Shown here: piece by piece, positions 34,125 through 44,398 of the stretch
How the letters are laid out: each line of letters opens with the position of its first letter
Numbering within the stretch: the stretch's first letter is position 1
NCBI GenBank assembly: GCA_050084515.1
Contig: CM114275.1
Location: 17,050,001 to 17,114,000 of the forward strand
Source of the DNA: Blasia pusilla
Lineage: Eukaryota; Marchantiophyta; Marchantiopsida; Blasiales
Reading direction: 5' to 3'
Length of the DNA stretch: 64,000 nt
Translations under genes and position numbers: made by a program
The notes under the pieces: generated by a model
Told to the model about the DNA's origin: nothing
Databases searched by the model: none
The model's input: only the letters and a program-made list of their open reading frames with translations

Positions 34125-35797
34125 CTAATCTGTACCACCATCTCCAACCTTAGGATCTGAAGGCTGGCCATCTACCCTCTGACTAGAGTAAGATATCATG
34201 TGATCCTCCATACTAGAGTCCACCCGTAACCAACATAAAAAGGCAGATGCATGCCAACCTGGCACCATCTCCTCATCAACCTCGCCATGCCATCTAGCCC
34301 CAGTTGTATCCTCTTGGGTAGTACATGGGTTCCTACTCAACCCATCAGCATCAAGGTTGGCAACTCCAGGTCTATGTACCACCTGGAAGTCATACTCCTG
34401 TAAGATAAGAGCCCACCGTGCAAGCTTCCCTGTAAGATTGTCAGACTCCATCAACCACTTGAGCGGCTGGTGATCACTAACAAAGGTAAAATGTGTGCCA
34501 AACAAGTAACACCTAAAGTGTGCCACACCCACACACTTGCCAAGCACTCTCCCTCATATGAACTATAGCGCGACTCATTTGCATTATTCGAACGACTTGC
34601 ATAGGCCACCACAAACTCCATGTGCTCATCATCATGTTGTGTCAACACCGCTCCAAGTCCTAACCTACTCCAATCAGTGTGTAACTGAAATGGGCGCCCT
34701 CTGATAGGTCTCCTCGAGATAGGCGCCGCCACCAACTGGGCCTTAAGCTCCACAAAAGCTCTCTCCTGATCATCTCCCCAATGCCACTCTTGATCTGATT
34801 TCAGCAATTGGTTCAAAGGCTTTGCCATAGCACTAAATCCCTTCACATACCTCCGATAGTAGTTTGCCAATCCCATGAATGCTCGAACTCTACTCACATC
34901 TACCGGACGCGGAATAAGTGCAATAGCCTCCACCTTTGCTTGCTGAACTCCTAAACCACCTGGATAGATCACATGACCCAAGTACTCAACATCCTCATGG
35001 AAGAACTTACACTTTCCTGGATGCAAACGTAGACCATGAGCTTTCAACCGCTCAAACACCATCTGCAAATGTATCTGATGCTCCTCCACCATGTTAGTGA
35101 ACACCAAGATATCATCAATGTAACACCAAACAAAATCCAACCCTCCTAGGATCCTGTCCATCACTCTCTGAAACTCGGCAGGTGCATTCTTCAATCCAAA
35201 GGGTAAGAATTTCCACGGGTACAAACAATGCTTGCCATGAGAGTTGACACCCCAAAATGTTGTCTTGGCCTTGTCACTCTCCCGAATCGGCAATTGATGG
35301 TATCCTGCCCGAAGATCCAAAGTAATGAAAATCTTTGCCTGTCCCACCACATCAAAGATCTCCTCAGGTGTAGGCATGGCATACCTATCGGCCTTGGTTT
35401 GCCGATTGATAGGATGGGAATCTCCACACATCCGCCTATCCGTGTAGTTGCCATGCATATCCTTTTTAGCAGGCATGACAGTGGCTGATGCATACTCTCC
35501 ATGCGACAACTCCACTAATCCAACCTCCAAAAGGTCCAACGTCCTACTCTGAATCAGGTCCCTCTCCATATTACTATATCGGTAGGGACGATGGAAGATT
35601 GGCGTATCACTAGCCAAATCAATCCGTATACCCGGTCCAACCAGAGAACCCAACTCCTTCATGCTAAAGGCAAAACAACTCCTATAAGCACGTAGGAACT
35701 CTGTCAAGCGTCGTTTCTCACCTCCCGTAAGCTTGGGCCCAAGTAATGGCTCCCAAGTCTCCTCCATTGGCACACTAGAGGGAGAGGATGATGCCAT
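34125..35797 (-). pseudogene. Ty3/gypsy reverse transcriptase and RNase H
   Basis: A 448-codon frame (35797-34451) opens MASSSPSSVPMEETWEPLLG, then carries the RT blocks: ITLDLRAGYHQLPI (about residue 156), FLPFGLKNAPAEFQRVMD (about 196) and CYIDDILVF (active site, about 224). KCKFFHEDVEYLGHVIYPGG follows. RNase H starts with FQLHTDWSRLGLGAVLTQ (about 363) and SRYSSYEGECLA. A frameshift near 34500 moves the rest (LFGTHFTFVSDHQPLKWLM, VVHRPGVANLDADGLSRN) to the frame 34547-34125. The enzyme would copy element RNA to DNA. The long intact frame suggests a moderately recent insertion. In the second copy about 880 bp of this region, with motifs through YIDD, is deleted. Confidence 0.92.
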
Positions 35798-35999
35798 TGG
35801 CTCCTACGCAACCCCCTCACAAGATGGTACACCCTTAGCTACACCATCATCGAGCAAATAACTCCTCCACCAAAGATGAGCAACCAACTCCACATGCCCG
35901 ACCATTACATCCCATTTACTCCAAGGATGCAAAATACTACTCTCCTCGCCCCACCGATGCCTCTACCGTCCGGTAGCCATCGAGCTCATTACAAGGGGT

Positions 36000-37060
36000 G
36001 GAAGACCCACGAGACATAGTCCGAAGTCGACGCTGTTTGCCGCCATACCAAGACTCAAAATCCAAGTCAAACAATTCAGGTCCATGGCCTGACCCAACAC
36101 ATGACGTCGTGAAGCCTCGAAATAGAAGCAACCATTTGTCACACCAAGATAGCAAATCCCATCGCACGCTCTCTCTCATCAGCGTTAGGCTCCACCAACC
36201 ATCGCACATGAGAATCCCATACAAGCCCCCGACCACCCTTCTCTCAGAGGCATGTGACGAGGAAAACTCACAAATGTGGGTAGTGCCATCCTAGGTGGCC
36301 CACACGGTTCACCACCGCCATGGGTGACCGATCAATGACCCTCACCACCCGAGAAAGTCGCCCAAGATTCAAGATACTATCCACGGTAAGGCAAGGATCA
36401 GACCTTTGCATCATATGCTCGACGTAGAACCTCCCTGGGCAACAAGTTTGTCCACCACAAGCGTGGACGATGTGCACGTGAGCCAACTCGCGCTGCATCC
36501 AACAACACCGCTGGTCCAATCCAAGACCGCACCTCATGAACACTCGCCATCATCCGGGTCCGAGTGTCACCCAACAATGGACACCCAAAAAAGGACAAGC
36601 TAGAGCTCGTGCCTGATGAACCTGAAGATGTCGTAACACCCGTAACATCTCCCAAAACAATCGAGACCTAGGGTCATGTAATCCCTCACCACGACCAGCA
36701 CGTGTATGACCCTGACATGGCCATCCAGCAATCACCAAATCCACAGGACCAACCCCTCTCAAGGTCCTACGCCCCCAACAATGCAATGTGTGATGGTAAA
36801 GCACGCTGGTACCCACGAATAGCTGATGGCGGCAACAACTCAGGATATCTCCGCATCAACTGACCAATATGTCGGGATGAGACTCTCTGGGCCGTCTCAT
36901 CTCGCTCCACATACACGTATCTCCGCACAAGAATACCGGCCTGCAACACTGCAGCCAAACCAGTGCTAATCCCACCAAAGAGATCTAACAAACAAATGCC
37001 CTCCCGGCGGATACTACCATACACTGGGTGTAGTATCCAATGGGGATAACCCAACTGGAT
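36000..37060 (-). pseudogene. cytosine-C5 DNA methyltransferase domain within the retrotransposon
   Basis: Between protease and RT the - strand encodes the standard C5-methyltransferase motifs in order. Motif I is ICLLDLFGGISTGLAAVLQA, followed by YVYVERDETA (37010-36930). Motif IV is DLVIAGWPCQGHTRAGRGEG with the catalytic Cys codon at 36715-36717. Next come LLDAARVGSRAHRPRLWWTN (about 36500-36450) and VVRVIDRSPMAVVNRVG (about 36340). The C-terminal block, better kept in the second copy, reads ERERAMGF and LGQAMDLNCLTWIL. The order is not permuted, unlike plant DRM enzymes. The WWTN and late blocks are nearest DNMT3/DRM-type proteins. At least three frameshifts (near 36780, 36600 and 36400) split it, and motif VI (ENV) is destroyed. 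An active version would methylate cytosines in DNA, perhaps the element's own copies. Methyltransferase-bearing retrotransposons are known from dinoflagellates and charophyte algae. Confidence 0.88.
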
Positions 37061-37137
37061 CAGAAGTAGGAGTCCGCCGTGGGGCCTCCTCTTCCTCGTG
37101 AGGTATAACAGCCTCACACCAAGCCTCTTGCACTGCA

Positions 37138-37996
37138 CTAGGCGATCAGCCTCTGCCGTAGTGCACCGCCTGAACTCCAAAGTGGCACATCTAACAATGA
37201 GGATGCCACGGCTGCAAAAATAGGGACCTCCTCTACCTCCTCATGCGCAGGAGAATCCATAGCAGAAACATTACCCTCCAAAAAGTCTCCTGGCCAAGTG
37301 ACTACTCCACTAAAACCGACCACGGATGCTAACACTTGTTGGGGAAGACCCTCTGGTCGAGCCCCATAAATAAATCTCCCAGGAACTTGGCTCATACGTC
37401 CATCCCTGGACTACCAACCAGGTCTATAAGACGCTGTCTCGATCCAAGAATCCATCTGAAAACCCATCGGGTACAATCATCGCTCCTCCAACTAGTACAT
37501 CATACGACTCGGCTGATGTGACTACTGTAGATACTCCCAACCGGGAGCTATCAGTCGCATGATCTGGTCTCAATTGTACATAAAACTTCTCCCGTGTCAT
37601 GATTTGAGACCTATCATTGGCTCCTCCAAGTGATGTTTGAATCTGGAATGGGCAAGGCTCAAGCTCTGACCTCCGAATACCCAAACCAATACATGCCGCC
37701 TTTCCCAACATCAAAGGTTGGGCACCAGAGTCTAACAAGACTCTATCTGGTCTATACACCTGTCCTATAGGACTCACCAATTGGAAGATCCCACTCCGAT
37801 TGTCCAACATACATACACCAGGTGTAAGCCTCTCACGATCAATGGCTGGCCGGGCTGGTAATGCATCTATCTTCGCCACTGCTGCCTGGCAAGTAGCACT
37901 AGTACTCAATGCTACACCTGACATAGAGGGTTGCTCCACCGCAACACCCTCATCCACCTCAACACGTGTAGCAGTAACACCCCCACGTTCACACAA
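37138..37996 (-). pseudogene. retropepsin-like aspartic protease and linker to the methyltransferase
   Basis: The frame 37996-37424 contains GVCMLDNRSGIFQLVSPIGQ, then RVLLDSGAQPLMLGKAA. DSGA is the aspartic-protease active-site triplet of retroelements. YDVLVGGAMIVPDGF follows, then a frameshift. In the next frame (37395-37138) the linker reads MSQVPGRFIYGARPEG with an acidic stretch. The protease would cut the gag-pol polyprotein. Protease and the end of gag share one frame, so a single polyprotein was likely made. Confidence 0.8.
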
Positions 37997-37999
37997 CGT

Positions 38000-39888
38000 G
38001 GCTGCTAGCTAAAATACAGGAGCTAAGTCAACTCCTAAAGCCATCGACTCCGTGGCGAAAACAATGGGGATCCCCAACTTTGAAGTTGCCATCCACAATA
38101 CTACATCGATGTTGCATCCGTGTCTACTACACGCGATGTAGATGCCTCGGTCCCCCCCCATCGGCTCAATAGGTGCGCGAGGAACTATGGATGGAGTCCT
38201 AAGCACCTTAGACAACAAGAATGACCGGGAAGCCTAGCCGCCTCCCAACCTCACCCCTCTGTGGGTCCAACTCCACAAGAGCACCACGTGGCTCGACGCT
38301 CGAGTGGCTCCTCTCAGAATCGCAGCGGATGCCTCAACTTTTCGTCCGCACTCGCCATATAAGAGAGATCATCCCCTCCATAAGAGGTGGAAGCCCTGCT
38401 CCCGAACATTATCTATTTTGGATACCGACCATAGAATCAACTTTGCTCCAATCTGCTCAATCTCGGCAGCCATAGTCGACTGTCGTAGTGGTAGGGGTAG
38501 CCACCATAGGCTCTCCAACCACTGGTCCACCTCTACCACCCCTACCATCTCTACCACCTCGGCCTCTCTGAGCTACTCCACCACGGCCGTGGCAGATCTC
38601 AACTCGGATGAAGATCAAAGCAACGCTCTCGAGGATGACCTGGTCTCCCGCAATGATCACAGTTGAGTTGGGGCCAAGCGAGGCCCATCCTCCAAAGTCT
38701 GTCTCCCATCCTCTTGGGGACAAAACTTCCTAACATGATCACCTCCACATGTCCAACATGATCGCCCTCTTCTGGGGCAGCAAATGAAGGCAATGGTCTC
38801 TACGCAAGTGTCCCTCTAGGACTGATCGAGGTCGTGTGTACCCCACGAGTCCCACTACTACTACCACCACCACTACTACGAGAGGCGTGAGGTGGGTGCT
38901 GAACATGAGAAGTAGTAGTTGTATCCCCTCTTGAATGGGGATGTCACCACTCTCTCCTTCACCATGTTAAGCTCAATCTTCTCAGATAGAGCACACACAT
39001 GGGTCAATGTGGGTGAATCATCACTCATAAGAGTAGCATCACGTACCCTACGGCGCAAATCTCTGTCCAAGATCCCATAGCAAATCGATCGCTTGATCCT
39101 CGGTCACACCCCGGTAATCGAAATCAGCGTCGCCGATACAAGTGTATGCCTCACGAAGACTCTCACCAGTCTTTCGCTCAAATTCCTGAAGATTCCTCAA
39201 CTTCTCCGTCTTCACTCCCTGATAGTTCTTCTTCAACCTCTTGAAGAACTCTGCAACCGGGCTGAACGATGGTGGAGCACTAGTACCTCCACTAGTACCC
39301 CCACTAGTACCTTTGGTACCCCCACTCCGGCTCGTACTCGTACCACTCAACAACGTCTTTGGCCGGGCATAGTAGGAGCACTACTACCAATACCACCATG
39401 GGTGATAGACACATAGCCTGGAGACCAATGTCTCCATGCCTCAATCTCAACAACATGGTCCTTCCTAAACTCATGGTAATCATCCATGGGTGGTCCTTCC
39501 AAGTGCTGAAACAACCCCTTCCAAGCCAAGAAAGGTGTAAACAACGTGGCCTTCCGCAACATCTGCATATCACACCACGTATCAAACTCCTGCATAAAGT
39601 CCTCCAACTCAATGGTGCCCACTGCACCCGAGTATCGTCGTGGGCCCTTCATGGCCCCATATCCACCGTCCATGTCCCAAATCAATGGAGCTGCAACACT
39701 CGATAACAACGTAGAAGACTCGGTGTTTGGAACACCCTCGTCCTCCTCTTCATCAACCGTCGGAAGGCGAAAAGGTAGCCGATACCTAAATCCACTCCGT
39801 ATGAAACCACCACTGTCCGCACCACGGTCCCCAACCAGACCACCCGACAGCTCTGTGATGACCAACGCCGATGCCGCACCACCACCAA
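38000..39888 (-). pseudogene. gypsy gag with two zinc knuckles (frameshifted)
   Basis: The N-terminal half has FMQEFDTWCDMQML and FTPFLAWKGLFQHLEGPP (39640-39480), and the capsid-like part has EFFKRLKKNYQGVKTEKLRN and ERKTGESLREAY. Then LMSDDSPTLTHVCALSEKIE follows. Two C-x2-C-x4-H-x4-C knuckles come next: CWTCGGDHVRKFC (about 38757-38719) and CDHCGRPGHPRERC (about 38660-38619). After them are a Gly/Arg-rich stretch and a helical region leading into the protease. Many single-base indels break the frame into short pieces. The second copy (60842-62810) preserves longer frames. Gag would form particles and bind element RNA. Confidence 0.82.
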
Positions 39889-39900
39889 ATAGCGAAGTTA

Positions 39901-41364
39901 CGTCGATGTCGCTATACTATTCTAGCTCTGCTAGCTATGGGTGTAGGCAACCTAACCTGTCATCACCACAAGAAGCCTCCCACGGTCTACTGGTCATCAC
40001 TCCAGCCTCACTATCGGTAGCACACAGGAGTAACACTACTCTGGAAATCAGCGTCAACCCTAACAATGGGCGCGCAAGCAAGAAGCACCGATGGAGGGGA
40101 TCCAAACACAGGAAGTCCAACGACAACCCTCCAATCACAAATGGAAATCAAGGTAACATAATCCACCCAACGTGGTGCCCCCTGACTCCACAAAACCCAC
40201 CACACAATTCTAACGCAATAGCTACTCCGCCGCGGGTCGATGACGTGCAAGTTGAACTCGCAGCACCTCAAAATATCACCTGCATGGAGAGGCTACACCG
40301 TACTATGCGCTAGACGTACATCAACCAAAAACCTGAGATGCATAAAGCGCCTAACACCTCTCCTAACAACACTAAATGAGCTACAACAGTGTGTACACTG
40401 GCATAGTTAAGAACTCAGCAGTTAAGCGTCCTCCAGGCAGAATAGCCCAAAGATGGGTGACCAGTTATGCAACAATCAAATCCCAAATCCTGCAAAAATT
40501 GCCTCACGCCCAAGCAAGCAAGCTTTCTTGCTTGCTCCTTGCTCCTTACTCCGCCTCTCACGCCCACTCGCCCCGAGCTACCACGAGTTGCCTCGAAGCC
40601 TCAAAACGCCGAGAAATGCTCGAGACATGCCCCGTTCGCCACGCTTTGCCATGCTTCCCCAAGCTTTGCTATGGAGAGAGGCCCAACCAGGGCGCCCCCA
40701 ATGGGATAGGCGTCTCCAACAATGAACGAGTCACCAACCAACCAGACCCTCCGATCCGCTGTCTACCATAGCCAGACCTTGAGCTAGTCCGCAAAATTTC
40801 GATAAGCAATTACTTCACAAATCTGTGACCGAAATCAAATCTGTTACAACCAGAATTCAATTGACCACCATAGCTATCTCTCCACAAAAAATCAGCTACA
40901 ACCGAGCTCTGTACTCCGAGCTAAGAATCAGACAAACTTGATGTCCAGAATCGCAAATCCGACAGCGCTTCCGCCAAGTTTCATGCACGCAGAAATCCGC
41001 AACGCTGCACACACTCGAGCAGATAGCTTCAGTTGAGATCACAATACAAGTAGCAACAGAAAGCTCTCACCCGATCTGGATGAACTTCAACAGAGCTTCC
41101 GCACTCCAAGCTCTCCACATCAGAAAACCGTCGAACACGAACCAGAATCTTCAATCCTTGATAACTTCCAACTCCCTCAACGAAATCCGGTGATCTAAAG
41201 CGCGTTGGAAAGCTCTCAGCAAGGCGCTTCTTTCCCAACCAATCACGCACCAGATTCACACCTCCAACATAGGCCACAAGCCACGAACATCCACGGCTGA
41301 GTACACAATCAGCCCTAACCAGATCCTACTGATCTACAATTGAAGCTACCATCGATCTACTCCA
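39901..41364 (-). other. 5' leader of the retrotransposon
   Basis: About 1.46 kb of untranslated leader between the primer site and gag, closely matched by 62811-64000 in the second copy. The + strand open frames here are antisense artefacts. Confidence 0.65.
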
Positions 41365-41375
41365 GTTCTTTGAGT
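41365..41375 (-). promoter_or_regulatory. putative self-complementary primer-binding site
   Basis: Sense ACTCAAAGAAC lies immediately inside A1, where a primer-binding site is expected. It is the exact complement of GTTCTTTGAGT, which starts at 41547 in A1, 31 nt downstream of a TATAAGG box, the expected 5' end of the RNA. No tRNA-type TGG primer site stands out next to A1. This layout matches the 11-nt self-priming of Tf1-type elements. Inference. Confidence 0.55.
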
Positions 41376-41742
41376 GAAATCCGTGAAAGACATACTGTCA
41401 TAAAACACGTATACAATCACATACAATCGAACTAAACCCACTCCACGATGGGAGAATCTAGGTCGAAGCTTGCGGGAAACACCATAGCCAAGAGCTCTAC
41501 TCACTACCAAGGCTAACTCCCAACGCAACAGGCTCAACTCAAAGAACTTACTGTTCTTTGAGTGCACTCCACCTTATATCCTCCAACCTAAGAGCGGGCC
41601 CTACTGGGAAAGTCACCCCCAACTGAGTAACCCCCAACCCTATGTATGAAACCGCATCTCTACCAAGCCACTACAGTCCTACATAAGGAATGGCCTCTAC
41701 TAGCACACTATATTCTACGACATAATCCGTATGGTCATGACA
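41376..41742 (-). repeat. terminal segment A1 (5' end of element, contains promoter)
   Basis: A 367-bp segment running TGTCATGACC (41742) to GGATTTC on the sense strand. It matches A2 and the left 368 bp of the solo insertion. It carries TATAAGG (41578-41572) and a CTCAAAGAAC / GTTCTTTGAG hairpin (41562-41553 and 41547-41538). The hairpin stem is kept in the solo copy and nearly so in A2, while the loop sequence differs among all three. Confidence 0.85.
41572..41578 (-). promoter_or_regulatory. TATA box of the retrotransposon
   Basis: Sense GATATAAGGTGG, conserved in A1, A2 and the solo copy. It is 31 nt upstream of GTTCTTTGAG, the predicted transcription start. Confidence 0.55.
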
Positions 41743-42300
41743 AGTCTTCTCCACATCCGCTTTGGAAATCCGAATTTGGTAATATCCTAACTTACAGTCA
41801 ATCATTCTCAAGTACCTCGTCCTTGACAATCTATCGAAGAGATTATCAATCCTTAGAAGAGGATGATTTTTTCTCATCCTCACTTTATTCAACGCACGGT
41901 AATTGACACAGAGTCCCATCTTCCCATCCTTCTTCTTCACAAAGAGAACAGACCCTCCATATGGAGACTTGCTAGTTCTGATGTATCCCTTCTCTTATAG
42001 CTTACTTTACTGCTTTTTCAACTCTCCAAGTTCCTCCTGATTCAATCTGTTTGGGGCCTTTGAAGATGGTTGAGATTTAGGATGACCTCTATCTTATGAT
42101 CGACTGCCCTATGTGGTGGCAACTCATTCGGAAGCTCATTCGTCAAGACATCACCAAACTCCTTTACTACTCTTTGGAGTCATTTTAGGATTCCCCTTGA
42201 AGTTGAGTCCTGATCTCATTGTCTGTTGTTTGTATTCTCCTCTACTTGTCTCATCAAGCTGAGAAACCCATCTTCTAGCTCGGTCAAACTTCTCCTTGTA
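41743..42300 (-). pseudogene. Ty3/gypsy reverse transcriptase, 5' half (other side of the split)
   Basis: The - strand reads NRLNQEELGELKKQ (about 42040), SPYGGSVLFVKKKDGKMG, LCVNYRALNKV and LRMIDCKLGYYQIRISKADV, ending EKT at the insertion point. It is the upstream part of the RT whose downstream part is at 31313-31912. Upstream of RT only broken frames remain. The relic is cut at 42300 by the 3' end of a LINE. Confidence 0.85.
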
Positions 42301-42395
42301 ATGGTATAAATGGTAAATAAATCAAGCCCGTGGAACCCAAAGGGTCAAGAGGCTAAAAAACACATCATACATAATAAACCAAAATAGAAAAAGAC
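42301..42395 (-). mobile_element. LINE 3' terminus
   Basis: ATGGTATAAATGGTAAATAAATCAAGCC followed by CCCAAAGGGTCAAGAGGCTAAAAAACAC is the reverse complement of the LINE end at 30640-30723, including the ATTTACC tail. Only about 95 bp is recognisable, so this is a heavily 5'-truncated insertion. Confidence 0.75.
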
Positions 42396-42686
42396 TTTAT
42401 AAGTTATTGAAGATTGAGTTACAGTCAAGCTCATGAGACACCTGAACTGCTACATTTGGTACTCACACGAAGTAGGGAAGCTTAATCTTGGTTAGTCAGT
42501 TAAGCACGATTATCTTAACTAGGGTTAGTTAATCACAATTAGTCTAACTCGAGAGTATGGTTAAGGGTAGGGTTAGGGTTACTTGTACATACCCTATATA
42601 ATTGAGAAGAGGACCAACCTCCACTCATTCTCTCATTGCAAGTTTTGTTCTCCATGGTGGTGTGTGTGTGTTGGCAATTTTCCACA

Positions 42687-42698
42687 TGGTATTAGAGC
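42687..42698 (+). promoter_or_regulatory. copia primer-binding site (initiator Met tRNA type)
   Basis: TGGTATTAGAGC immediately after the LTR end matches the usual plant copia site TGGTATCAGAGC with one change. Confidence 0.85.
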
Positions 42699-43396
42699 GG
42701 GAGGAGAACATCACTTGAAATTCTTGGAGTTTGAAAAGAGAAGAGAGGCAAGAGAAGGAAAAATTTCAGCTTGGGAGAAGAAAATTTTATTCAGAGCTCA
42801 GTGGGTGCAGATTTCATGTGGAGCTTTGACAGTGATAAAACTTTGGAGGCATTTTTTAGGGCTTTCTCGATCAATTCAGCCGTCTAGGTCCGCTTTGGCT
42901 AGAACGATCCTTTGATTTTATTCTAGCCATCTTGTAGAACTTGTTGAGAGCTTTCTAACGCATCCAAAATTGCTTAATTTTGACACTCTGAGCTCCTGCA
43001 ATAGCAATTTCAATGTAGGAAAGTGCAATTAGTGAAGAAAAGTTGTGCAATTTGCTCTCTACAGGCCAATTTCGACTAGTTCTTTCATACAGTTGATCAA
43101 TTTTGGCAAATTTTAGGTCAATTTTTGTGTATGAGTAGTCTATGCTTTAATTGGAGCAGTAGAAAGCCTGAAATTACGTTTTTATGAGTGAAATCATTTA
43201 TCATGGAGTATTCCTCAGCAACAATCACATGCAAGAAGCTAGACAAGTAGAATTATAATGTCTGGAAGTTTCGCATGAAATAATTTCTCATGGGTCAAGA
43301 ACTATGAGAGCTTTTTAGAGGTGATGAGGCCAAGCCTGAAGGTGACTCAATAGACTTGAATGTTCGCGCTTGGAACAAATGCCCAAGGCAAGTAAT

Positions 43397-44398
43397 TGTC
43401 GCGACCCTCATGACCAAACGAGCGCCAAAGCAGAACATCGGAACACTAGTGGGCTCACGCTATGATGGTTTGCGCGTTGGAGTGGTCTCGGAGAAGAGAC
43501 AAGAGACAAAACGCAAGCGAGGCTTCCCGTTTCATATGTTGTGGTCGCGACTGAAAAACCTGGACCAAACGCGGATCAAGACTTGAGGGGAGTCAAATCT
43601 AGGAAGTGGGTCGCCAAAGGAAGGAATCCGGATTTGAGACGCCACTAGCGTTTGAGAGTTTCCGACTGTATTTATGGCCATAACTTTTAGCACAAAGATG
43701 CGTTTGGAACAAGTAAGGTGCGTTGGAAATCTTATGGAAAGCCGGTTTAGACACACTAAAAATCTCTGCAAACGCATAAGTAGAGGCTGAGGAAAAACCC
43801 AAAAACAACTGTAAGTAGAGTCGGGTTGAGGCCCACAATGAAGGGCCCGACCATTCTTTTCTAAAGGGGAGGGGTTCTTGGAGAACCCTAGAATTACTAG
43901 TAAAAGGGAAGGTCTCCAAGTGTGCTTGGGACTCAAACCCCACTTTGGGCACCGCGGGGCGGCTCAAGGGCATGGAACCGATCGGGAGTTTGGGAGTTGG
44001 GCTTGAAAACTTGAACCAAGTCTATTGAGGTGATTCTTAGGGATCCCTCTTGGATTCCAACCCGCGATTCAATTACTTGGGTCCCGGTCAGAAACTCGCA
44101 CGAGGTCCGTTGAACAGTTGAAACCTCTAGGCACGCAAGTGCCGTTTTAGGTTCCTAGACTAACAAGGAAGTCTGTTCCAAGTCTTGAAAGACTTGCCAT
44201 GTTGGAACCTAGGAAGTAAGAAAGGTTGGGCTTGATGAGATGCCGAGTTGAAGACTCGGTGAGTTGGAAAGCCGCTTGACCCAAAGCTAGACTAACGTGA
44301 GTGTGTTTGGGTGCAGGTCGGCGATGAGAGCGTATTTTACTAAACGTACGCTTCTGCAACATTAGATATTGACGTTCAAGGAGAGTAGGCCCACGACA
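43397..44398 (+). mobile_element. 1002-bp solo LTR inserted in copia gag
   Basis: It begins TGTCGCGACC and ends CCCACGACA, flanked by AGTAAT on both sides (43391-43396 and 44399-44404). Removing it with one AGTAAT rejoins the copia gag frame between WNKCPRQ and the stretch leading to KEA and DALEKLF. It has no coding capacity. A second copy lies at 45840-46790. Confidence 0.88.

Larger units (their letters stand above)
31913..41742 (-). mobile_element. Ty3/gypsy-type retrotransposon encoding a DNA methyltransferase and a PHD finger, with split terminal repeats
   Basis: A 9830-bp element on the - strand, bounded by TGTC at its 5' end (41742) and GACA/GAGA at its 3' end (31913), with target duplication AGTC. 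Coding order (5' to 3'): gag (39888-38000), protease (37996-37140), cytosine-C5 methyltransferase (about 37060-36000), reverse transcriptase-RNase H (35797-34125), integrase (34103-32957) and PHD finger (32804-32670). The 5' leader is about 1.47 kb. The ends are A1 (41376-41742), B1 (32385-32491), A2 (32018-32382) and B2 (31913-32017), that is A1-internal-B1-A2-B2. Several frameshifts disable gag, protease, methyltransferase and RNase H. The RT core is one 448-codon frame. Motifs such as DDRMCGD-type RT blocks and NCAPCHLPN before the PHD finger recall gypsy elements of green algae (recalled, not searched). Confidence 0.88.

Noticed and set aside
36000-37060. Capture of a host plant DRM methyltransferase
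   Set aside because: The motif order is not circularly permuted as in DRM enzymes.
33323-40771. Many + strand open frames of 80-250 codons across the retrotransposon
   Set aside because: They are antisense shadows of the - strand gag-pol frames and carry no domains.
31913-41742. DIRS-like element
   Set aside because: The split repeats fit, but the integrase is clearly HHCC/DDE type, a 4-bp target duplication exists, and no tyrosine recombinase is encoded.
42555-42582. Telomere-like AGGGTAGGGTTAGGGTT
   Set aside because: Only two to three units inside a copia LTR; a chance or regulatory telo-box, not a telomere remnant.
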